Shown: positions 17,636-27,800 of the stretch, in pieces
How the letters are laid out: each line of letters starts with the position of its first letter
Numbering within the stretch: position 1 is the first letter of the stretch
DNA from: Danxiaibacter flavus
Lineage (GTDB): Bacteria > Bacteroidota > Bacteroidia > Chitinophagales > Chitinophagaceae
Length of the DNA: 64,000 nucleotides
Assembly (NCBI RefSeq): GCF_041060425.1
Contig: NZ_JAULBC010000012.1
Span: 70,705-134,704, forward strand
Direction of reading: 5' to 3'
The notes under the pieces: model-generated
What the model was told of the DNA's origin: nothing
Seen by the model: the letters and a program-made list of their open reading frames with translations, nothing else
Database searches by the model: none
Position numbers and translations under genes: made by a program

Positions 17636-17885
17636 TGCCTTATATCCAACTAGTGAATAGTGAATGGTCACTGGTGAAGGGCCCAAACAGGCTGCGTAGG
17701 TATAAACTATTCTAGTCAGTATTAACCTCGGAGGTAAGGTCTTATACGCCCTTATATGACTTCTATACAACTGGTGAATAGTGAATGGTCAATGGTGAAG
17801 GGCACAAACTGGCTGAGTAGGGATAAACTACCCTGGTCAGCATTAACCTGGGGTGGTAAGGTCTTACACGCCCTTATATGACTTA
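17636..17885. repeat. composite repeat, F part, two tandem copies of about 120 bp
   Basis: Each unit has the string GTGAATAGTGAATGGTCA, then TGGTGAAGGGC and CAAAC-GGCTG, then TAAACTA, GTCAG-ATTAACCT and AAGGTCTTA-ACGCCCTTATATGACTT. An inverted single copy lies near 43110-43175. Confidence 0.75.
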
Positions 17886-18090
17886 TATGGTTTAAAAAAC
17901 TTCGCTTCGGTCAGCTTTAGGCTTTAGGCTTTGGGCTTTAAGCTTTATCAGTTGTTTACAAAGAAACGTTGGCGCCCGACACCTTACTTATATGGTTTAA
18001 AAAACTTCGCTTCGGTCAGCTTTAGGCTTTAAGCTTTATCAGTTGTTTACCAGGAAACGTTGGCGCGGCCGACACTTTACTTATATGTTT
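17882..18090. repeat. composite repeat, E part, two tandem copies of 105 bp
   Basis: Units begin at 17882 and 17987 with CTTATATGGTTTAAAAAACT, continue with the CTTCGCTTCGG hairpin word, a GCTTTAGGCTTT run, TTTATCAGTTGTTTAC and GAAACGTTGGCGC. The first copy has an extra TAGGCTTTGGGCTTT iteration. An inverted copy lies at 42940-43065. The rest of the 17187-18160 gap holds nothing else recognised. Confidence 0.8.
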
Positions 18091-18160
18091 CAAAAAATTC
18101 TTCTATGTTTTACAATTGCGGCGTCGCCACCCATCATTTTCAATTTTCCCTTATCAATTT

Positions 18161-20698
18161 TCAATTAGCCCTCGCTCCCTTCATCCTCACCGTTCTTATC
18201 CCAAACACCGGTATCTCACATTCAAACGCCACCTTTTCATTCTTCTCATTTTTAACCTTCTTTGCAACTGTATTATTCAACTCCACTAAATCCACTTCAT
18301 CCGCATAACAGTTAAAAGATATTTTATGTGTTAGCTGCTTGCTACCGTTGTTCACCAATCTTACATAAAGATCATCTCCGTTATAATACATCGCCGAAAC
18401 TGCAATGCCTGAATCAAGATGCGAAATAAATTCCAATGAATTATTAGCTGTATTGTTGAATGATGCAGTAAGCGGTTCATTCCACTTAATGGTTTCATTG
18501 TTTAAGTCGGCAGCATCCCATTTGCCTTTGTGCGGTAGCAGCGCATAACGAATGTCCGAAGGGCCATCAACAGTATAATCCCGTCCCCATAAACCCACAC
18601 CCGCGTATTGCATGGTAAGTGCCAGCGGAAAATTTGCGCCGTGGGAATAGCTTGTTACGTGATCAGAAAAGATTGCCATTCCGTAATTGGTCGCACCATC
18701 TGTAACATCCACCCAATTGTTAATGATGTTGTTTTTAATGCTGTCCCAGCTATTGTAAAATGTATTGCTCAATTTGCTTTCTGTAACATCCAGCGGTGCA
18801 TCTTTATATACTTTTTGATGTTGAAGATTTAGTGGAAATGTCGCGATCAGTTTACAAGTGTCATTGTAAAAAGCCTTGTGCAGGTCTGTCAAATTGAAAC
18901 CACCTTGTTGTTTGAAGTCTTCGCCAATGCCGTTTCTTCCGGAATATTCCAGGTGCAGGGAGCAGTCAATTAATCGTTCGCCCTGTGTTAAGCGAATGGT
19001 TTGGATAAATTTTGCATTACTTAATGTGCTTTCTATTTTCAGTCCGATCCTCAAGGGGCCATTTTCAATAATTGTAACCTTTGCGCTTGTTGTTTTGCTG
19101 GTTTTAAAACCGCCGTCAGTATAGAAATTTCCTCTTAGTGTATTAAAGCCGTTTGTGTTGTTGGCATCTACAAAGTCTTTATTGCCCAATGTTTTTGCAA
19201 TGAGCTGCTGAATGCGTCCGCCTTCTGCCGGATTGATGACCAGCTTATACAGATCGGTTTCCATGGCAATCGTGCCATCCGGCAATTGCCGAATAACTGC
19301 GCTGGATCTTGAGTCTGCATGCTTACCTGTTGAGAGCACACTATATCCCAATGCAGGCGCAGAAGCTCTGACAAGTAGCGACCTGGATGAATCATTTCCG
19401 GTAACAAGCTGCGTGTTGTGACTGTTGAAGAGCCCATCCGTAATATGTTTTGTGTCAGCAGGTAATTTAACCTCAACTATTTCGTTCCTGTTAAATGCCG
19501 TTGCGTTATATACAACAATATTTTGCTGATTTGATGTTGTTTTGTTTAATGCCTGCAGTGAATGCTGAATAATTTTTTCACTAGCGGAGATGGTATTGCC
19601 GGTCCATACTTTTACATTGTCTGTCCAGGTGCCCCATTTTTGCTTGTTGTAGGGAACAATCCAACAATCGTGATGTTGTGCAAGCATCAGCGTTCGCCAC
19701 GCTTCGTCAAACTCCTTTTGAGGATAAGGAACATTTGCATACAGCTTTGCAAGTGCTGCAGCTTTTTCGGCCATCGTGATCTTGTTTTCCGCCTGCCGCA
19801 CCTGCTGGGCGATTCGTTGCAAAACCTGCGATCCCCAAACAAGGCTCACTTGTATATCTTCCTGCGAGAGGCGCCAGTCTTCTACGTTTTGTTTTTTCTC
19901 TATCAGGTTAAAATAATCGCGCCAGGTAGTATAACGTGCTGCGGACGTATTTTTCCCCAACCACCGACCGTTCTTCCAGCCGGCATCCTGCAAACACATG
20001 CCAACCGGATCCGTAATGCCCTGTTGAATGGAGGCATTAATGTAAGCGTGCGAATTGTTCCAGGCCGTTGTTTGCCAGGTAGATTTTTTCTGAAGTTCTT
20101 CGGATGCATAACGTGGCACGGTTAGGATGGAAGTACCATCAGGACCGATCCAGTTCAATGATTCCCCGCCATATGCTCTTACATAACCGCCCCAGCAGGT
20201 ATTCGGATTTTTTAATGAGGCGTATTTAAAACCCAGTGATTTCAATATTTGAGGAAGCGCACTTGTGAAGCAGGGCTCTTCGGTGGAATAAGTGGTGAAA
20301 GTAATGCCGGGAAAATGTTCTTTCAGTTTTCGCATGCCATATTGAAATTGCCTGATAATGCTTTCTGCTGAAATATTGTAGAGGTAGCTTTGTCCGTAAG
20401 CAGGGTTAACATATTCGACCGGGTTTTCTGAGTTGTCCAGCAACTTTTGAAACACTGCATAGTTAGATGGATCCTTCAATGCCACGGTATCCCATGTTTC
20501 CGGTTCGATCTCAAGGTTAATCTTCCAATCCTTATAATGCTGCAAGGTATCCGTCATAAATTTGGTGACCCACAAAGGATAGTGACCATAAATGCCACCG
20601 TGAAAACCATCAACAAAATAACTCGTCTGTGCAGGAAGATTCTTGCAAACGCCGGACAAAAGAAAAACGGACAATAAGGCTCTGTATATTTTTTTCAC
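18161..20698 (-). CDS. GH38-like alpha-mannosidase family protein, secreted
   Basis: 845 residues, starting at GTG, with a signal peptide to about residue 24 (KNLPAQ). The architecture is that of GH38: an N-terminal beta/alpha barrel, a helical bundle with LMLAQHHDCWIVPY (HHD at 342-344, the late Zn-site motif), then a long beta-sandwich C-terminus. The early zinc motif H-x-D is replaced by DGFHGGIYGHY (30-40). The segment where GH38 enzymes carry the catalytic aspartate (DPFGHS) reads STEEPCFTSALPQ (138-150), giving glutamates instead. It may be a divergent subfamily with different catalysis or substrate. It is divergent from the GH2 gene and belongs by context to the mannose-glycan locus. 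Confidence 0.8.
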   Translation of the reverse strand: MKKIYRALLSVFLLSGVCKNLPAQTSYFVDGFHGGIYGHYPLWVTKFMTDTLQHYKDWKINLEIEPETWDTVALKDPSNYAVFQKLLDNSENPVEYVNPAYGQSYLYNISAESIIRQFQYGMRKLKEHFPGITFTTYSTEEPCFTSALPQILKSLGFKYASLKNPNTCWGGYVRAYGGESLNWIGPDGTSILTVPRYASEELQKKSTWQTTAWNNSHAYINASIQQGITDPVGMCLQDAGWKNGRWLGKNTSAARYTTWRDYFNLIEKKQNVEDWRLSQEDIQVSLVWGSQVLQRIAQQVRQAENKITMAEKAAALAKLYANVPYPQKEFDEAWRTLMLAQHHDCWIVPYNKQKWGTWTDNVKVWTGNTISASEKIIQHSLQALNKTTSNQQNIVVYNATAFNRNEIVEVKLPADTKHITDGLFNSHNTQLVTGNDSSRSLLVRASAPALGYSVLSTGKHADSRSSAVIRQLPDGTIAMETDLYKLVINPAEGGRIQQLIAKTLGNKDFVDANNTNGFNTLRGNFYTDGGFKTSKTTSAKVTIIENGPLRIGLKIESTLSNAKFIQTIRLTQGERLIDCSLHLEYSGRNGIGEDFKQQGGFNLTDLHKAFYNDTCKLIATFPLNLQHQKVYKDAPLDVTESKLSNTFYNSWDSIKNNIINNWVDVTDGATNYGMAIFSDHVTSYSHGANFPLALTMQYAGVGLWGRDYTVDGPSDIRYALLPHKGKWDAADLNNETIKWNEPLTASFNNTANNSLEFISHLDSGIAVSAMYYNGDDLYVRLVNNGSKQLTHKISFNCYADEVDLVELNNTVAKKVKNEKNEKVAFECEIPVFGIRTVRMKGARAN

Positions 20699-20961
20699 AA
20701 ACTTGCTTTAAATAAAAATGGCAGATACCGTTTTTAATGAACCTGGTTGCTTAACGCGTGGGAAAGCAACAGGTTCATGGTAAGCTGCACATTCGTGAAC
20801 TGATGTTGTGTTGTTAAGGATCGTTGGCTTATGCGTTCGCCCGCTGTTAAACCGGCTTATAATAGTAACCTTAGGCTCCGTTTTCCTCCATCGCTAAATT
20901 CTTTTTTATGTTTTGAGGTCTGCGGATAATTAAGTGACTATCTGGAAACAATTTTTTAGTG

Positions 20962-23886
20962 ATGGCATTTAAAACGGAAATGCTCCTGATCTTTTTGACC
21001 GGAGCAATGTATGCGCACGCACAGCAGAAGATTTCTCTGAACAGTGATAATAAAGAAGTTCAGTGGAAGGTGAAACCGCAGGATGAAGTAAGAACTGATA
21101 GCGTGAAAATGTATACCACGAGTTATAGTGATGGCAATTGGGTGAATGCGGTTGTGCCCGGAACGGTGTTTACTTCTTATGTAAATGTTGGGGTTGAAAA
21201 AGATCCGAATTACGGCGATAATATTTACCAGGTCGATAAATCTAAATACAATAAAAACTTTTGGTACAGAACAACTTTTGCTGTCCCCGTTGCCAATAGC
21301 GATAAGCAGATCTGGCTGAATTTTGAAGGCATTAACCGCAAGGGCGAAATATTTCTGAACGGTGTTCGTTTAGGCTTGCTTGATGGTTTTATGCATCGCG
21401 GCAAATTCAATATAACCGGCATAGTAAAAAAGAATGAACAAAATATATTGGCTGTGCTTGTGCAATATCCGCCGTTACCAATAGCGAATCACCAGAGCCC
21501 TACCTACATTTCGGGTGATGGCTGGGATTGGATGCCCTCTGTTCCTGGTTTATTATCGGGTATTACAGATGATGTATATCTGGCTGTTACAGGTGGTGTT
21601 ACCGTGGTTGATCCCTGGATCCGCACAACTGTTCCTTCAAAAGATAAGGGGATCATCCATTTGAAATTTGATCTAACAAACGCCGGGGCAAAGGATGAAA
21701 AAGGCGAATGTATTGTAACGATTAATCCTGGCAACATTCGGTTGCATAAAAAAGTGGACATCAAATCAGGACAGACAATTAATGTGAGTTTTGATTCTAC
21801 CCATTATAAAGATCTTGTTATTAACCATCCGAAACTTTGGTGGCCGAATGGATATGGCGAACCCAACCTGTATACCTGCGATCTAAAATATGTTGCCGGA
21901 AACGATACTTCAGACAGCAAGCGGATCAACTTCGGAATAAGAGAATACAGCTATGATACAGCCGGAAGTGTATTTCATATCTATGTTAACGGAGAACGCA
22001 TTTATGTAAAAGGCGGCAACTGGGGCATGAGTGAATATTTACTGCGTTGTCGCGGGGAAGAGTATGATACAAAAGTAAAGTTGCACAAAGAAATGAACAT
22101 GAACATGATCCGCAATTGGATCGGTTCTGTTACAGATGAAGAATTTTATGATGCCTGTGACAAATATGGCATGCTGGTATGGGATGATTTCTGGTTAAAC
22201 TCTCATCCCAATCTTCCGGATGATATAATGGCTTTTAACCTGAATGCGGTGGAAAAGATCAAGCGACTGCGTAACCATCCGGGCATAGCCGTATGGTGCG
22301 GCGACAATGAAGGTTATCCCTTGCCGCCGCTAAACGGTTGGTTACGTGAAAATGTAAAAACGTTTGATAACGGCGACAGATGGTATCAGCCCAATTCGCA
22401 TAGTGATGCCCTGACTGGCAGTGGGCCCTGGGCGAATTTTCCTGCGGACTGGTATTTCACAAAATATCCCGGTGGCTTTGGAGGAAACAGGGGTTGGGGA
22501 TTCCGCACAGAAATAGGCACAGCGGTATTTACAACATTTGAAAGCTTTAAGAAATTTATGCCGGAGAAAGACTGGTGGCCGAGAAATGACATGTGGGACA
22601 AACATTTCTTTGGCAAATCTGCCGCGAATGGTGGTCCGGATATTTATGAGAGATCGTTAAACGCGCGTTATGGCAAAGCTACCGGTATCGAAGATTTCTG
22701 CCGTAAAGCACAGCTTCTGAATATTGAAACGAATAAGGCATTGTTTGAAGGCTGGCTGCACAATATGTGGAACGATGCTTCCGGCGTAATGACCTGGATG
22801 AGCCAGTCTGCCTATCCTTCCTTTGTGTGGCAGACATACGATTATTACTACGACCTTAATGGCGCTTATTGGGGAGTGAAAAAAGCTTGTGAGCCGGTTC
22901 ACATACAGATGAATCCTGCCGACAACGCGGTGAATGTAATTAATACGACTTGTGAAAGCCTCAGTGACCTTACCGCTGAGGCGCGGGTATATAATATGGA
23001 TGGAACGGTGCAGGAAAAGTATTCAAAGAGCCTGGCTGTACGCGCTCCCTCAAATGCATCCACGCCTTGCTTTAAAGTAGATTTTTTGATGGATAACCTG
23101 GCTTACAGAAAGACTGTTGTGGCATCATCTTCTCCCGGCGACTTTGAGCCTGCGGAATGCATTGTGGACAACAACACTTCCAGCCGCTGGGCCAGCAGAT
23201 CAAATGATAACGAGTGGATTTATGTTGATCTTGGTCAGCCGACGGAAGTAGGAAGCGTTGTATTGAATTGGGAGACGGCTTATGCCAAAGTCTATAAACT
23301 ACAGATAGCTACTGATACTACAAACTGGCAGGATGTTTATGCAACAACAGATGGCAAGGGCGGAACAGAGACAATTAAGATTAAGCCGGTAACTGCGCGG
23401 TACATTAAAATGCTTGGCATAAAAAGAGCAACGCAATGGGGTTATTCTTTGTATGAAATGCAGGTGTTTAGCAGCAAAAAAGTTGAAAGTGGTTTGTCTG
23501 CCGTACATTTTGTCAAACTTTCTCTTAAGAACAAAAAAGGACATTTATTAAGTGATAATTTCTACTGGCGCAGTACCAGGCCGAATGATTATACAGCTTT
23601 AAACGCTTTGCCCAAAGCAACCGTAAAAGTCTCGACAAGTATTTTAAAATCAAGCGGTAAAGCCGTTATATTGGCAACAGTAGCCAATTCAAATAAAGCC
23701 GTTGCATTTGCAGTGCATGTACAGGCAGTGAGAAAAAGTGATGGTGAAAGAATTTTCCCTGCGGTGATGAACGACAATTACTTCACACTTTTAAAGGGAG
23801 AAAGTAAAACCGTTACGATTGAGTTTGACGAGAAGCTATTGGGTAATGGAGAATACAGCATTGTTGCAGAACCTTATAATAAATAG
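20962..23886 (+). CDS. GH2 beta-mannosidase / exo-glucosaminidase-like enzyme with inserted F5/8C module
   Basis: 974 residues from the ATG (a GTG lies one codon upstream). Signal peptide MAFKTEMLLIFLTGAMYAHA. The order is: a sugar-binding jelly roll (about 40-215, GDGWDWMPSVPG), an Ig-like domain, then the catalytic barrel with KGGNWGMSE, WCGDNE (acid/base Glu about 450) and FRTEIG (likely nucleophile Glu about 517). This arrangement resembles CsxA-type exo-beta-glucosaminidases and beta-mannosidases. An F5/8 type C (CBM32-like) module at about 711-838 (NLAYRKTVVASSS, then SRWASRSNDNEWIYVDLGQ) interrupts the C-terminal Ig-like part, which resumes with VHFVKLSLKNKKGHLLSDNFYW. The periplasmic or surface role is the cleavage of beta-linked mannose or glucosamine; specificity cannot be read from sequence. 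Confidence 0.88.
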   Translation: MAFKTEMLLIFLTGAMYAHAQQKISLNSDNKEVQWKVKPQDEVRTDSVKMYTTSYSDGNWVNAVVPGTVFTSYVNVGVEKDPNYGDNIYQVDKSKYNKNFWYRTTFAVPVANSDKQIWLNFEGINRKGEIFLNGVRLGLLDGFMHRGKFNITGIVKKNEQNILAVLVQYPPLPIANHQSPTYISGDGWDWMPSVPGLLSGITDDVYLAVTGGVTVVDPWIRTTVPSKDKGIIHLKFDLTNAGAKDEKGECIVTINPGNIRLHKKVDIKSGQTINVSFDSTHYKDLVINHPKLWWPNGYGEPNLYTCDLKYVAGNDTSDSKRINFGIREYSYDTAGSVFHIYVNGERIYVKGGNWGMSEYLLRCRGEEYDTKVKLHKEMNMNMIRNWIGSVTDEEFYDACDKYGMLVWDDFWLNSHPNLPDDIMAFNLNAVEKIKRLRNHPGIAVWCGDNEGYPLPPLNGWLRENVKTFDNGDRWYQPNSHSDALTGSGPWANFPADWYFTKYPGGFGGNRGWGFRTEIGTAVFTTFESFKKFMPEKDWWPRNDMWDKHFFGKSAANGGPDIYERSLNARYGKATGIEDFCRKAQLLNIETNKALFEGWLHNMWNDASGVMTWMSQSAYPSFVWQTYDYYYDLNGAYWGVKKACEPVHIQMNPADNAVNVINTTCESLSDLTAEARVYNMDGTVQEKYSKSLAVRAPSNASTPCFKVDFLMDNLAYRKTVVASSSPGDFEPAECIVDNNTSSRWASRSNDNEWIYVDLGQPTEVGSVVLNWETAYAKVYKLQIATDTTNWQDVYATTDGKGGTETIKIKPVTARYIKMLGIKRATQWGYSLYEMQVFSSKKVESGLSAVHFVKLSLKNKKGHLLSDNFYWRSTRPNDYTALNALPKATVKVSTSILKSSGKAVILATVANSNKAVAFAVHVQAVRKSDGERIFPAVMNDNYFTLLKGESKTVTIEFDEKLLGNGEYSIVAEPYNK

Positions 23887-23898
23887 GCGTTGTACCCT

Positions 23899-23926
23899 CT
23901 GCGGAACCTCCAGGTTCCGCAGTTTT
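23899..23926 (+). terminator. rho-independent terminator of the GH2 gene
   Basis: CTGCGGAACCT (23899-23909) pairs perfectly with AGGTTCCGCAG (23912-23922) and is followed by TTTT. It starts 13 bp after the stop codon. Confidence 0.8.
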
Positions 23927-23929
23927 ACT

Positions 23930-24015
23930 GCATCGCCTCAGGCGATATAACTAATCGCTGCAAGCGATAAAATAATCCCGCGAAGCCTGGAGGCTTAGCG
24001 GAGCGGTAGAGCGCC
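23930..24015. repeat. intergenic repeat family B
   Basis: Two ATCGC/GCGAT hairpins (CATCGCCTCAGGCGAT, AATCGCTGCAAGCGAT) followed by GCGAAGCCTGGAGGCTTAGCGGAGC. Matches units near 5153, 42805 and 52018. Confidence 0.75.
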
Positions 24016-24044
24016 TGGCTTGTGTGCGAATTAGTCATTTATCC

Positions 24045-24110
24045 GGTGGCATGCTCTGTGTAACTCAGTGCCTTCTCCGTGAAACTCTGTGTAACTGTAT
24101 CCTTTGGCTT
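24045..24110. repeat. intergenic repeat family C
   Basis: CTCTGTGTAACTCAGTGCC is repeated within 40 bp as CTCTGTGTAACTG. The same words occur at 15961-16055 and 56088-56180. Confidence 0.65.
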
Positions 24111-24117
24111 CTTCATC

Positions 24118-24867
24118 TTATCCCCGCAAATACTCCGAAGGCATCATTCCAAATTGCTTCTCAAAATTTTTGCTGAAAATTTTAGGGGAGCTGTAGCCTA
24201 CTATTTCAGATACTTCATTCACATTATGACCAGCACTCATTAATTCCGCAGCCTTTTTCAAACGTGTAAGATTAATCAGGTCATTGGGCGTAAGATCTGA
24301 GATGGCATTAATCTTTCTATAGAAAGTTGGCCGGCTCATGTTCATATACTTTGCCAGGCGATCCACATCCAGTTCGGTGTCCTGCAAATGCTCAATGATC
24401 ACCTGGTTGACTCTATCCAAAAAACGTTCATCAGACTTAGTGTGTGCAATCGTTTTTAAATGGGCCAGCGGTGAGTTGGCAAAATAGGCTTTGATCTTGT
24501 TGCGGTTAGCCAGCAGGCTGCTTATCTGCATTTTTAAATGCTTAGGAGAAAAGGGCTTTTCGATATATACATCCGCCCCAAGTTCCAATCCTTCCAGCTT
24601 TGCCTGTAAGGTATTTTTTGCCGTTAATAAAATGCAGGGCAAATGACTCAGTTCCACATCAGATTTAATCAGTTTACAAAATTCAAAGCCATCCATTACC
24701 GGCATCATTACGTCACTCACAATAAGATCAACCATTTCATGACGCAACAGATCCAGCGCTTCTTTACCGTTCCTGGTTTTAAGAATGGTGTAGCTATCGT
24801 CTAAGTTACTTTCAATAAAATCCAGGATCTCTTCATTGTCCTCTACCAGCAATATGATCGGTTGCAT
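24118..24867 (-). CDS. response regulator with AraC-type DNA-binding domain
   Basis: 249 residues. The receiver domain (1-120) has the acidic pair ED10, phospho-acceptor Asp52 in SDVMMP, and the conserved Lys in EKPF (about 104). An AraC-type double helix-turn-helix occupies about 150-249 (YMNMSRPTFYRKINAISDLTPNDLI, then VGYSSPKIFSKNFEKQFGMMPSEY). The gene lies 6 bp downstream of the propeller histidine kinase. Together they equal one hybrid two-component (HTCS) regulator cut between kinase and receiver. It likely activates the surrounding glycan-utilisation genes when phosphorylated. Confidence 0.93.
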   Translation of the reverse strand: MQPIILLVEDNEEILDFIESNLDDSYTILKTRNGKEALDLLRHEMVDLIVSDVMMPVMDGFEFCKLIKSDVELSHLPCILLTAKNTLQAKLEGLELGADVYIEKPFSPKHLKMQISSLLANRNKIKAYFANSPLAHLKTIAHTKSDERFLDRVNQVIIEHLQDTELDVDRLAKYMNMSRPTFYRKINAISDLTPNDLINLTRLKKAAELMSAGHNVNEVSEIVGYSSPKIFSKNFEKQFGMMPSEYLRG

Positions 24868-24873
24868 GTTTTT

Positions 24874-27800
24874 CTATTTATGATTATCTCCCTGGTGTAC
24901 AGGCAGCGTCAAAATAAATACATTCATTTCAATTGACGAACGGTCCAGAATAAGTGTTCCTCCATGCATTTCTGCAAGCGATCTGCTCAACGTCAGGCCG
25001 ATCCCCGTTCCGGCATTATTGGAAGTCTCTTTTATACGGTAAAAGCTTTGGAAGATAAGGTCCTTGTTCTCATCCGGGATAAGAAAGCCGTCGTTACTAA
25101 AGATAATGCTGTAAGCGTCCTTTTGAGGATTGGCATATTCAAGTGTTATCGCCGCTTTGCTGCCTGCATATTTGATTGCGTTATCCATCAGGTTGCTGAA
25201 TATCTTATTGAGTGCTTCCTCATCAGCTTCGGCCCACAAGTCGTCTACATAATTAAATTCAACTGTAATTTTTCTCTTCTCAGCGATTGGTTTAAACCGG
25301 ATATAATGATCATGCAGTAAAGCAGAGACATTTGTTCGTGCAAAATTCAGATGAAAACCATTCTGCTCTATCTTTCTAAAGTCCAGCAACTGATTTGCAA
25401 GCTGCATTAATCTTTCAGTATTTCTACTCATCAGTTCGACACTTTTCTTTATTGCAGGCAACTCGTCAATCTGGTCCATGATGTTTTCCATCGGTCCTTT
25501 TATCAACGTCAGGGGTGTTTTAATTTCGTGTGCCACATTGGTGAAGAAGTTCAGCTTATCCTCATAATTTTCCTTTTCCTTTTCATAAGCCAGCTTTTCC
25601 AACCTGCGTTTGTTTCTTGCGCGCGACCTGTCTATAAAGAATTTTATCACAAAGAATATAATGAGCAAAGAAGCCACTACGTATAAGGTATAAGCCCACC
25701 ATGTTTGCCAGAACTGTGGAAGGATTTCAATCTCAAGCGTGGTGTAATTATCCATCGCATTTTTATCATCCAGGCTCTTTACAATAAATGTGTACTTACC
25801 TGGTGGTAGTTCGGTGAAGTATGCTTTACGATTGGTAGTTAAATAGGTCCAGCCCTTATCCAGTCCTTCCAGTTTATACGCATAAGCCATCCTGGAGGGC
25901 GCACTGAAATTGAGTGCGGCAAAATCAATACTGAATGATGCCTGGTTGTGCCTGAGCACTAACTTTTTTGTAAAGCTGATGGACTGTGTTAATGGCGAAT
26001 GGTCTTTAGCAATGCCCAGTTCTTTATTATACACCTGGAATCCTGTAATGTACACGGGCGGAATAAAGGCATTGCTTGTGATTGAATCGGGGTTAAAACT
26101 CACCATACCTTTTACACTGCCAAAATACATGTTGCCTGCATCGTCTTTGCATGCTGATCTGTAATTAAACTGATCTGTTAGCAAACCTTGCGATTGGGTA
26201 AATATTTTAACGTCTTTGGTGGCTGGCGTAAATCGCGCAAGCCCTTTTGAAGTGCTCAGCCACAAATTGTTTTTATTGTCTTCCAGTATAGCGCAGATCA
26301 CGTCAGCAGGTAGACCATCACGTGAAGTAACGATCTTTAGTGCATGCGTTTCCGGCCGATAACGGCAAAGTCCGCCTTCCGTTGCAAACCAGATCACAGA
26401 ATCCTTATCGCAATAAATGTAGTTGATAATATTGCTGGCAATGGACTGATTGTTATTTACTGAAAAGTAAAAATGATCGGACTTGCCGGTCGCGACGTTA
26501 TAAACATACACGCCGTCACCATAAGTGCCACCCCAGATATTGCCTTTCTTATCCTCACACAGGGCACGGAAAAATGCCTTCGGTAATGCTGTTATTCTTT
26601 CAAAATTGTTTTTCGCAGGCAGGTAACGGTATGCGCCTTTGTCGGTGGCTACAATTATATCTCCATTGCTTGCTTTTAACATCGCGCAGATGAAATTGCT
26701 GCCGATGGAAGAATTAACGGTATTGTAGTTATGCAGGCGCTTTCCGTTCTTGTCAAGAATGTCAAGCCCGTGTAGGTATGTTCCCGCCCATACGGTGTCG
26801 CCACTAACCAACATGCCGTGTATATTGGAATATGAAACACTCTGTTTATTTGTTTCTGGTTTGAAGTTGATAAAAATGCCGGTTGCAGGATCATATTTGT
26901 TCAACCCGCCATCTTCCGTTCCTATCCATAAATTATTGTATTTATCGCGATGCATTTCGCTAACCGCATTGCCACTGATTGAATTGCTGTCTGTTTTGGG
27001 AAAATATTTTTTAAAGACAATTTCCTGTTTTGGATAATAATTTACGCCGCCGAAATACGTGCCTGCCCAAATGCCTCCCTGCTTATCGCGCCACAGTGTG
27101 TGCACAATATCATCGGACAAAGAATATGGATCATTGTAATTTTTTCTCAGGTTGGAATATGTACCTGTTGCAATATTTAAAATATAGATGCCCGATTGTG
27201 TGGCGATCCAGTAAGTGTTTTTGTCAATGGCAAGTATATCGCGGACAATGATGTCTGTTTTGTCCGCATTTAAAGTCAGGATGTCTTTATATATGCCGGT
27301 CTTTGTATCCAGCAGTTTTAGGCCCTGGTTGTATGTGCCCACCAGCAGCTGTCCGTTATCCAGTTCATAAATCGACTGGATCCATTTGGACACCGCATAG
27401 CCGGATTTATTGAACATGTCGTAAACAACATCAAATGTATCTTTCTGTGCATTGTATTTTTCAACAACTCCTGCAGAGGTACATACCCAAAGGCTTTTAT
27501 CTTTTAATATATTGTAGGATGTAACTTCTTTGTTAACAACAAAACGCTTTAGTTTTTTTGTTTTCTTGTTGAAGCGGTACAATGTGTAAAGCGTAATATA
27601 ATATACATCATCGCCTTCCACTTTAACGGAAAGAACGGAAACGTTGCCTGCCTGTTTGAATTGGGTGAAGCTTTCTGTGAGCTCATCAAATATGAACAAT
27701 CCCTTTTCTGTACCAACCCAGATCTTTTTATCGCTGTCTTCCGAGATGCACATGATGGCATTGCTGCCAATGCTATTCTTGTTGCCGGGATCGTTTCTGA

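Noticed and set aside
17636..18090. CRISPR-like direct repeats
   Set aside because: Only two copies each of 105-120 bp units, no short repeat-spacer pattern and no cas genes.
19562..20125. 187-codon frame opposite the GH38-like gene
   Set aside because: Entirely antisense to a well-supported gene; peptide lacks domain features.
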